DNA of 11,025 bases. Origin: CAVRZY01 sp963725415. Its GTDB lineage: Bacteria > Acidobacteriota > Terriglobia > Bryobacterales > Bryobacteraceae. Shown in pieces: positions 5,907-11,025 of this stretch (position 1 is the stretch's first letter; each line of letters begins with the position of its first letter). The notes under the pieces are model-generated. The model saw only the letters and a list, made by a program, of their open reading frames with translations. It was not told the origin of the DNA and searched no databases. A program made the translations under genes and the position numbers. The stretch is from NCBI GenBank assembly GCA_963725415.1, contig CAVRZY010000176.1:1-11025 (forward strand). The letters are read 5' to 3'.

Positions 5907-6731
5907 TTGCACCTGGTTTTGGCGATCTGCGACACTCATGGATTCATGCCGGGATTGTTTGGTGTCGGGCCAGCTCTGCTGCTGCTGGGATTCATGGCAG
6001 TGGCGCAGACGGTGCAAACAGAATCAGCCGCCAATGTTTCCACAGCGGCGCCCTCGAGCGAGGTTCTGCACTACCGCGTCGAATGGCGGCTGATCCACGC
6101 GGGGAACGCGAAGCTGACCTGGTCTGCCTCGCACTCCAGTGGGACGCCGGGATGGCAGGCCAACCTCGATCTGGAGTCGGTGGGGTTAGTTTCACGGTTG
6201 TATAAAGTGGACGACCACTATTCGACGAACCTGGACGACCACCTGTGCACGCTGAGCTTGCTGCTGAAAGCCCGGGAGGGCAGCCGCAATCACGAAACCA
6301 TGGTCACCTTCGATCACGAGCGGAAGAAAGCCAGCTACCTGGAGCGAGACCTGGTGAAGAAAACGCCAGCGCAGCTTCAGGAGATCGACATTCCCGCCTG
6401 CGTTCACGACGTGATCGGGGGCCTGTATTTGTTGCGGACGCTGCGCCTGGAAGTCGGCCAATCCACGCAAATCCCGGTCAGCGACGGGAAGAAGAGCATA
6501 CTGGCCAGAGTGGAAGCGCAGGAGCGGGAAGTGGTGCAGACGAGAGCCGGCACGTACAAAACCGTGCGCTACGAAGCATTTCTGTTCAACGACGTACTGT
6601 ATCGGCGCAGGGGACGGCTATTCGTCTGGCTGACTGATGACGGCCGAAAATTGCCCGTGCAGGCGCGCATACGGTTGCCCTTCTACATCGGCACCGTGAC
6701 GCTGGAGTTGGAGAAGGAAGAAAAAGCATGA
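5907..6731 (+). CDS. Secreted DUF3108-domain protein
   Basis: About 274 residues from a TTG start with GGGAG eight bases upstream (5894-5898); an ATG at 5946 (MPGLFGVGPALLLLGFMAVA) is an alternative. Both give a hydrophobic signal segment ending near AVAQTVQ. The mature part fits DUF3108: an opening YRVEWRLIHAGNAKLTW strand pair, then VSRLYKVDDHYSTNLD, REGSRNHETMVTFD, an IPACVHDVIGGLYLLRTLRL block with a G at the turn, TRAGTYKTVRYEA, and a closing WLTDDGRKLPVQARIRLPF-type strand. DUF3108 proteins are envelope proteins with a lipocalin/LolA-like beta fold and no established biochemical role. It follows the glycosyltransferase by 14 bp and its TGA overlaps the next ATG (ATGA), which places it in the same transcription unit. 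A periplasmic role in glycan handling is an inference from context. Confidence 0.82.
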   Translation: MHLVLAICDTHGFMPGLFGVGPALLLLGFMAVAQTVQTESAANVSTAAPSSEVLHYRVEWRLIHAGNAKLTWSASHSSGTPGWQANLDLESVGLVSRLYKVDDHYSTNLDDHLCTLSLLLKAREGSRNHETMVTFDHERKKASYLERDLVKKTPAQLQEIDIPACVHDVIGGLYLLRTLRLEVGQSTQIPVSDGKKSILARVEAQEREVVQTRAGTYKTVRYEAFLFNDVLYRRRGRLFVWLTDDGRKLPVQARIRLPFYIGTVTLELEKEEKA

Positions 6732-7804
6732 GATGGCCTCAGTGGTTGTGTGGGGTGGTGATCTGGCTGCCGGCGGTCTGGGGACAGCCCGGCGGCTTGC
6801 TTTCCAGCCGAGAGACCCTGGAACTGTACGGCCGGGCAGTGCAGTTGATGGAATCGACTTCAGTAGCGGTTCCCGAGCTGGCGCGCGCGGGCGCGCCACT
6901 GGTGGAGAACGCTCGCCAGGCCGTGATCACGTTGCGAAGCACGCCCGGCCAGAACGCCGGCCTGAGCTACACGCTGCTGACCAACCTCCGGGCCTACCTG
7001 GCGTTGGCCGACTCCCTTCCTAAGCCGTTTCCGTTTCCCGAAGAGCCGCATAAGCAGTTCTCCGAACTAAGGGACGGGTTGAACCGGATCGAGGCGCACT
7101 TCCGCGCGCTGCTCGATCAGAAGGAGGCGCAATTGCGCAGCCCCGATCGGGACAACCTGCGGCGGTACACCGAGGAGAATGCCAAACTGGGGCCACCTCA
7201 GGCAAAGCGGCCACGTGTGGTTTTTCTGGGGGATTCCATCACCGACGGCTGGCGCCTGAACGAGTACTTCCCGGATCGTGATTTCGTCAACCGCGGCATC
7301 AGTGGACAGATCACGGGCGAGATGCTGGGGCGGATGAAGGCGGACGTCATCGATCTTCGGCCCGCCATGATGTTGGTCCTGGCAGGCACCAACGATATTG
7401 CGCGGGGTGTGCCGACACGCACCGTCCAGAACAACCTGACCATGATCGCCGACCTGGCCGAGGCCTACAAGATCCGGCCGCTGTTCGGTTCGTTGCTTCC
7501 GGTGAGCGACTATCACAAGGACCAAGACGCACAGTACGAGCAGAGCAAGCGCCGGCCTCCGGAAACCATTCAGCAAATCAACGCCTGGCTGGTGGATTTC
7601 TGCCGGCAGCGGAATTACGTTTACGTTGACTACTTCTCCCAGATGGCGGACCGGGTTGGGATGCTGAAGTCCGAGCTGTCCGACGACGGGCTACACCCCA
7701 ACAGCCTGGGCTACCGCATCATGGCCCCGGTGGCGCTGGCGGCGATTGACAGGGCCCTGGTTCCGGCACAGAAACCCCGGAAGCGGCTTCTCGGGGTGTT
7801 CTGA
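6728..7804 (+). CDS. Secreted SGNH/GDSL-family hydrolase
   Basis: A 358-residue protein with a signal peptide (MRWPQWLCGVVIWLPAVWGQ). A helical, Leu/Arg/Glu-rich N-terminal segment (about 27-150) of no recognised family comes next, then an SGNH hydrolase domain. All four blocks are visible: GDSITDGW with the nucleophile Ser170, RGISGQ with Gly193, AGTNDI with Asn222, and DDGLHP with Asp320 and His323 of the triad. The NxGxxG-like and DGLHPN motifs resemble the platelet-activating-factor acetylhydrolase-like/sialate esterase branch, so a likely role is removal of acetyl or other acyl groups from a carbohydrate outside the cytoplasm. The N-terminal extension is unusual for the stand-alone domain. 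Its ATG overlaps the preceding stop as ATGA. It is the last gene of the cluster; the repeat patch begins directly at its stop codon. Confidence 0.9.
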   Translation: MRWPQWLCGVVIWLPAVWGQPGGLLSSRETLELYGRAVQLMESTSVAVPELARAGAPLVENARQAVITLRSTPGQNAGLSYTLLTNLRAYLALADSLPKPFPFPEEPHKQFSELRDGLNRIEAHFRALLDQKEAQLRSPDRDNLRRYTEENAKLGPPQAKRPRVVFLGDSITDGWRLNEYFPDRDFVNRGISGQITGEMLGRMKADVIDLRPAMMLVLAGTNDIARGVPTRTVQNNLTMIADLAEAYKIRPLFGSLLPVSDYHKDQDAQYEQSKRRPPETIQQINAWLVDFCRQRNYVYVDYFSQMADRVGMLKSELSDDGLHPNSLGYRIMAPVALAAIDRALVPAQKPRKRLLGVF

Positions 7805-7862
7805 TTGATTCATTGACGATTGAATCATTGACGATTGAATCATTGACGATTGAGTCATTGAC
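7803..7862. repeat. Four tandem copies of a 15-bp unit
   Basis: Units at 7803-7817, 7818-7832, 7833-7847 and 7848-7862 follow GATTGAATCATTGAC. Units 2 and 3 are identical; units 1 and 4 differ by one base each. The array overlaps the last bases of the SGNH hydrolase stop region. The 11-mer ATTGACGATTG occurs at every junction. Low-copy arrays with 15-bp period and no spacers are not CRISPR; the pattern suggests slipped-strand expansion. Confidence 0.92.
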
Positions 7863-7985
7863 GATTGCACTGCGGCTTCCGGGGGTGCCTCCGGCAATCA
7901 TCAATGGGCAAATCGGCAATCGTCAATTCTGAGCGATTGAATCATTGACGATTGCACTGCGGCCGCCGGGTGCGCCTCCGCCAAC
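7857..7985. repeat. Hairpin modules with direct and inverted copies of the tandem-repeat core
   Basis: A GC-rich module of about 32 bp starting GATTGCACTGCGGC occurs at 7863-7894 and, diverged, at 7950-7981. In the first, CCGGGGG (7879-7885) can pair with CCTCCGG (7888-7894). Between the modules, GCAATCGTCAAT (7916-7927) is the exact reverse complement of ATTGACGATTGC at both 7857-7868 and 7944-7955, so two mutually exclusive stem-loops are possible. GCAATCATCAAT (7894-7905) is a one-mismatch second inverted copy. A fifth 15-bp unit lies at 7935-7949. I see no T-run after the hairpins, so a standard terminator is not shown. No gene lies between 7805 and 8015. Confidence 0.75.
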
Positions 7986-8015
7986 GGTGAATGAGAAACT
8001 GAAGGCTGACGGCGG

Positions 8016-8636
8016 ATGGCTGATAATGAAAGTATGCGAGCGAGAGCGGTAATCCTGGCGTTTGGGCTGTGCCTGGGGCTGGCGGCGCAAACCCGATTGA
8101 CCGTCGAGCAATTGGTCTCGTTCATCCGGTCGTCGATCCAACTGAAGCAGGATGACAGGCAGGTGGCGAGCTACCTGCGGCGACAGACGCTGGTTCAGAA
8201 GCTGGACGATCGCACTATCGAGGAGCTACAGGGCGAAGGCGCGGGACCGAGGACCGTGGAGGCGTTACGGGAGCTGCGGGACGCCTCAAGGGGACTGCCG
8301 AGTCCGCCGCCCCCGGTTCAAAAGGCGGCGCCGGTTCCGATCCCGCCCCCCAGCCCGGCCGAGCAGCGGAGAGTCATCGAGCAGGCGCGAGAGTACGCCC
8401 TGGGCTACACCAAGAACCTGCCGGATTTCATTTGCACGCAAGTGACTCGCCGGTACGTGGATCCGAGCGGGCTGGAGTTTTGGCAGCAGGAAGATGTGAT
8501 TACGGCGCGGCTGACGTACTTCGAACAGCGCGAGGAATACAAGGTGGTCCTAGTGAACAACCGGGTGACCGAGGTGTCTATGGATTCGCTGGGCGGCGCC
8601 ACCTCGAGCGGGCGAGTTCGGCAGCATGCTGCGTGA
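8016..8636 (+). CDS. Conserved secreted acidobacterial protein of unknown function, N-terminal part (frameshifted gene)
   Basis: The ATG at 8016 is the longest start; Met7 (8034) gives a cleaner signal peptide, MRARAVILAFGLCLGLAAQ. The mature part has a helical LTVEQLVSFIRSSIQL / DDRQVASYLRR / LDDRTIEELQGEGAGPRTVEALREL region (about 25-95), a Pro-rich linker, then LPDFICTQVTRRYVDPSGLEFW, which opens a beta-rich domain. I recognise this pattern from Solibacter-type acidobacterial proteins annotated only as hypothetical, where the text runs on as SGEFGSMLRE. Here the frame goes SSGRVRQHAA and stops at 8634-8636. One surplus G in the GGG at 8610-8612 explains this exactly: removing it restores SSGEFGSMLRELF and joins the next frame. 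The intact product would be about 380 residues. Function unknown. Confidence 0.7.
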   Translation: MADNESMRARAVILAFGLCLGLAAQTRLTVEQLVSFIRSSIQLKQDDRQVASYLRRQTLVQKLDDRTIEELQGEGAGPRTVEALRELRDASRGLPSPPPPVQKAAPVPIPPPSPAEQRRVIEQAREYALGYTKNLPDFICTQVTRRYVDPSGLEFWQQEDVITARLTYFEQREEYKVVLVNNRVTEVSMDSLGGATSSGRVRQHAA

Positions 8637-9165
8637 GCTGTTCGCGGCCGAGACCGAGACCGAGTTCCAGTGGGAACGCTGGGCCACCTTGCGCGGCCGG
8701 CGGGCGCACGTGTTCTCGTACCAGGTGGCTCAGTCCCGTTCGCACTGGCACGTCAACTATCAGAAGCGCATCGAAATCGTGCCCGCTTATCGGGGACTGG
8801 TCTATGTGGACCGGGACACGCTCAGCGTCCTACGCATCACGTTGGATGCGCTTCTGCCCCCCAGCTTCCCCTTACAGCAAGCTTCCTCGGCGCTGGATTA
8901 CGATTTCGCAGACATCAGCGGCGGCCTGTACATGCTGCCGCTGAAGGCCGTGGTGCGCATGCGGGAAGGAAAAGTGCTCCTGAAGAACGAAGTGGAATTC
9001 CGGCTTTACCGGAAGTTCACCGCCGAAGCGACCATCACCTTCGAGACTCCCGAGCCTCTGCCGGAAGAGAAAACCAAGGAACAGCCGGCCAAGCCGGAGG
9101 CGGAGGACAAGAGCCAGAAATCAAAAGGCAAAAGGCAAAAACCAGAAGGCAAAAATGGAGGCTAG
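8626..9165 (+). CDS. Conserved secreted acidobacterial protein, C-terminal part (frameshifted gene)
   Basis: This frame carries the rest of the protein begun at 8016: MLRELFAAETETEFQWERW, then beta strands (RRAHVFSYQVAQSRSHW, YRGLVYVDRDTLSVLRITLD), a SALDYDFADISGGLYMLPLK block, and a final EVEFRLYRKFTAEATITFE. The strand pattern and RGLVYVDRDT core recall outer-membrane lipoprotein-sorting (LolA/LolB-like) barrels, a weak analogy only. The Met at 8626 is an internal codon, not a genuine start. The last 25 or so residues are charged (Lys/Glu/Gln/Gly) and encoded by A-rich repeats around AGGCAAAA (9125-9158). That tail probably grew from repeat DNA and is not part of the fold. Its TAG (9163-9165) overlaps the stop of the convergent TPR gene. 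Confidence 0.7.
   Translation: MLRELFAAETETEFQWERWATLRGRRAHVFSYQVAQSRSHWHVNYQKRIEIVPAYRGLVYVDRDTLSVLRITLDALLPPSFPLQQASSALDYDFADISGGLYMLPLKAVVRMREGKVLLKNEVEFRLYRKFTAEATITFETPEPLPEEKTKEQPAKPEAEDKSQKSKGKRQKPEGKNGG
9122..9158. repeat. A-rich AGGCAAAA-type short repeat at a gene 3' end
   Basis: The sequence reads as irregular repeats of A(A)AAGGC and CAGAAGGCAAAAA within 37 bases, in strong contrast to the GC-rich surroundings. It is translated as the Lys/Gln/Gly tail of the upstream protein and ends five bases before the shared CTAG stop. It may be a simple-sequence tract that expanded into coding DNA. Confidence 0.6.
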
Positions 9166-10271
9166 AAGGGGGGCACGGTCCCCTGCTCGTGGCGGTGCTT
9201 GATAGAAGCTTTCGACCCTTTGACCGCGTCCAGATGGGCCACTCGCAGAATCTCCGTATAGTACTCCATCGTCACGGAAGTCTCCGGATGCTTCGGGCCT
9301 AGTGCCTTCTCGAGGATGGACAGGCAGATCTTCAACAAATTCTTGGCTTCCGTAAAGCGCCCTTGCGCGCGGTAGACCCTGGCCAGGGCTTTAAGACTGA
9401 CGACCAAGTCCGGATAGTCGGGCGCCAGGGCCTCTTCCAGCATGTTGAGAGCGCGCTGGAACATCAACTCGGCCTGGTCGAATTTGCGTTGAGCGCTGTA
9501 GAGCTGGGCCATCTTGCCAACTTCCTTCAGCAAGCTGCGATCACGATTGCCGACGATGGTCTGCTTGATCCACAGGGAACGCCAAAGCAACGGCTCAGCC
9601 TCGTTGTATCGACCGTCCGCCAGATAGAAGTCTCCCAACTTGCTCAGGGTCACGGCGACGCTCCAATCCACGCGGCCCAGAGTGCTCTCCCGTATGCCCA
9701 AAGCCCGCCGAAAGGCAAACAAAGCGGCGGTCCGTCTGCCCAGACTCACGTTGACTTCCCCCAGCCTCTCCAGGATGAGGGCCACATCGGGGTGTCCCGT
9801 GCCCAAGACCCGTTCGGCGACCCCCAAGGCCTGCTCGTACATGGTAGCTGCATCCTCGTACTTGCGCTGCAGCTTGTAGGCGCCCGCCAGATTGTAATAG
9901 CCTTGGGCGACGTCGGGGTGCTCCGGTCCGATGGCCTTCTCGTTGATTGAGATCGCCCTGGCCAACAGGGGTTCCGCTTCCGAGTATTTGCCCAGGTAGC
10001 AGTAGAGCACGCCCAATCCGTTGAGGCTCTTAGCCAACCGCGGGTCACGAGGCCCGAATTCCGTGGCCTCGTTTACAGCCCGAGCGAGCAAGTCGGCGCA
10101 GGTCTCCATCTGGCCCAGGTAGAACACACCCTCAGCCAGATCCATGTAGAACTGCCAGGTGCTCTCGGTCACCGGGTTGTAGAGCGGCCAAGTCGGTTGG
10201 GCCTCGGCGCGCTCCGGCTCTTGAGTTGGCTCTGGAGCTGCCACCAGCGTCTGTTCCTTTCCAGCGCGCAC
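9162..10271 (-). CDS. Tetratricopeptide-repeat protein, kinesin-light-chain-type 42-residue repeats
   Basis: A 369-residue protein starting at GTG 10269-10271; a stop four codons upstream makes this the first possible start. GGGAG lies about 13 bases ahead, farther than ideal. Residues 42-335 form seven units of 42 residues, each with the TPR pattern (for example LNGLGVLYCYLGKYSEAEPLLARA) plus a linker of the IGPEHPDVA type: GPRDPRLA, GPEHPDVA, GTGHPDVA, GRVDWSVA, GNRDRSLL, APDYPDLV, GPKHPETS. This is the TPR_10/TPR_12 (kinesin light chain) style common in bacterial multi-gene families. There is no signal peptide or membrane segment, so it should be cytoplasmic and act as a protein-binding scaffold; the partner is unknown. 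Its last units converge with the gene at 8016-9165. Confidence 0.88.
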   Translation of the reverse strand: MRAGKEQTLVAAPEPTQEPERAEAQPTWPLYNPVTESTWQFYMDLAEGVFYLGQMETCADLLARAVNEATEFGPRDPRLAKSLNGLGVLYCYLGKYSEAEPLLARAISINEKAIGPEHPDVAQGYYNLAGAYKLQRKYEDAATMYEQALGVAERVLGTGHPDVALILERLGEVNVSLGRRTAALFAFRRALGIRESTLGRVDWSVAVTLSKLGDFYLADGRYNEAEPLLWRSLWIKQTIVGNRDRSLLKEVGKMAQLYSAQRKFDQAELMFQRALNMLEEALAPDYPDLVVSLKALARVYRAQGRFTEAKNLLKICLSILEKALGPKHPETSVTMEYYTEILRVAHLDAVKGSKASIKHRHEQGTVPPF

Positions 10272-10410
10272 TTCCGGTGCTTATCTCCCTCTCAGCAATA
10301 GTGTAACCCAAATCCGCGGACAGTCTCCCCCATTTGTGATTTTTTCTCAACATGAAATTGAGGGTAGTGGTTCCGGTACTATTAGGACCTCCGGTCTGGC
10401 GGAAGCGCAC
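10272..10410. other. Gap between TPR and GT9 genes
   Basis: This 139-bp gap lies upstream of the TPR gene and downstream of the GT9 gene, both on the minus strand. It should hold the TPR promoter, but I find no convincing -35/-10 pair. A T-run at 10340-10346 on the plus strand marks the only AT-rich stretch. No terminator hairpin with a following T-run was seen for the GT9 gene. Confidence 0.4.
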
Positions 10411-11025
10411 TCAGGCCGCCACTGCGAGCCGCTCAAGCGCCTCGAGAGTGCGTGAAAGGACGAGGTCCGGGTCGGGAGGATCGGCGCGAACGACTTCCAA
10501 GGGGCCAGACCCAGTGGGGCGCCAGCGAGCGAGCATTCGTGGGGAGGCGAAGCCGGCGAAAACGGTCAGCAGGGGCACGCCGCAGGCCGCAGCGACGTGC
10601 TGGCCGGCCGAATCGTAGCCGAGGTAGAGGCGAGTCTGCGCAATCATGCTGGCGAAAGCTGCAAAGGAGCCGTGCCAGGTTCGCACCTGTCGTGCCGGGG
10701 CCCCTGAGCGCAGGATGGCGCGCTCGACACGTTCCGCCTCTTCGCCGCCCGGCCCGGTATCCACCAGGACCGCCGGGTACCTCAGCACCAGGTGGCGAAG
10801 CAGTTCCTCTTCGAAGGGATCGGGAATTCGCTTGGCTGGATTCTCACCCACGCCCAGACTGACGGAAACGATCCTGCTATCGGCCAGCTCGATTCGCTCG
10901 GCGGGCGCGATGTAAGGCTGCGCGTCCTGGATGCCGAAGGTCTCCGCCAGCCAGCGGCGGGTCAACTCGGTCAGCGAGGCGTCGGTGTCGTTTGCGTAGG
11001 AGCGGCTCTCAAAGAAGAAGTAGTC
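10411..11025 (-). CDS. Glycosyltransferase family 9 (heptosyltransferase-like), C-terminal part cut by window edge
   Basis: The frame is open from the window edge to the TGA at 10411-10413, giving at least 204 residues; the start lies outside. Visible family features are a Rossmann-type donor-binding half: VSVSLGVGENPAKRIPDPF (the strand and loop that contact the nucleotide sugar), AVLVDTGPGGEEAERV, and the GT9 signature region SFAAFASMIAQTRLYLGYDS followed by AGQHVAAACGVPLLTVFAG. Related enzymes transfer heptose or other sugars from nucleotide donors onto cell-surface glycans such as the lipopolysaccharide core, on the cytoplasmic face of the membrane. Tyr-Asp-Ser replaces the more common Asp-Thr/Ser-Gly at the signature. 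The donor and acceptor are not determined. It is separated from the GT39 cluster by the convergent TPR gene, so a shared pathway is only a possibility. Confidence 0.82.
   Translation of the reverse strand, partial: DYFFFESRSYANDTDASLTELTRRWLAETFGIQDAQPYIAPAERIELADSRIVSVSLGVGENPAKRIPDPFEEELLRHLVLRYPAVLVDTGPGGEEAERVERAILRSGAPARQVRTWHGSFAAFASMIAQTRLYLGYDSAGQHVAAACGVPLLTVFAGFASPRMLARWRPTGSGPLEVVRADPPDPDLVLSRTLEALERLAVAA

Noticed and set aside
7691..7919. Minus-strand frames with a repeated five-residue SMIQS motif
   Set aside because: The periodicity is just the 15-bp tandem DNA repeat translated; no start signal or other support.
7803..7955. CRISPR array
   Set aside because: Units are 15 bp and directly abutting, with no spacers and no cas gene.
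8606..8640. Programmed ribosomal frameshift site
   Set aside because: No slippery heptamer or downstream structure is evident; a single surplus G in a GGG run is simpler.
10290..10320. Sigma-54-like or sigma-70-like promoter ahead of the TPR gene (minus-strand GGG-N10-GC and TACACT)
   Set aside because: The GG and GC spacing fits sigma-54 but most other consensus positions do not, and TACACT has no matching -35 at 16-18 bp.
10452..10862. Plus-strand frame of 136 codons opposite the GT9 gene
   Set aside because: Arg/Gly-rich antisense shadow; the opposite strand has clear GT9 motifs.

Overview
The window is GC-rich DNA that most resembles an acidobacterium of the Solibacter/Bryobacter group. 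This rests on recognition of the protein family at 8016-9165, the GT39-type membrane enzymes and the style of the intergenic repeats; no search was run. There are no rRNA or tRNA genes, no CRISPR array, and no transposase or phage gene.

Layout. 1-207 holds no gene I can support; it carries a REP-like palindrome (1-51) and an imperfect inverted repeat (99-165). On the minus strand lie an isoprenylcysteine/phospholipid methyltransferase-like membrane protein (208-804) and a small Flp-type pilin (889-1074) with its own plausible promoter (1109-1137). The gap before the next genes contains a solo copy of a 25-bp repeat (1157-1181) and a second REP-like palindrome (1207-1252).

From about 1433 to 7804 five plus-strand genes are tightly packed and probably form one transcription unit: a predicted lipoprotein, a large GT-C membrane glycosyltransferase with a C-terminal discoidin-like domain, a second GT39-type glycosyltransferase broken by a frameshift near 4820-4850, a secreted DUF3108 protein, and a secreted SGNH/GDSL hydrolase. 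Together they look like an envelope-located system that builds a surface glycan from lipid-linked sugars and trims or de-acylates it. That role is inferred from domains and gene order. The first glycosyltransferase contains a 133-bp nested palindrome (2242-2374) read in frame as about 45 extra residues between two membrane segments. Its arm is shared with the solo copy upstream. This is the most unusual signal in the window.

7803-7985 is a gene-free repeat patch: four 15-bp tandem units, then GC-rich hairpin modules and inverted copies of the same core. After it comes a secreted protein of a conserved acidobacterial family (8016-9165), split by one extra G near 8610. It converges on a minus-strand 42-residue TPR protein (9162-10271), and the two stop codons share a CTAG. 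The right edge holds the C-terminal part of a GT9 (heptosyltransferase-like) glycosyltransferase on the minus strand, running off the window. Two genes broken by single-base shifts within 11 kb mean either decay or base errors in this assembly.
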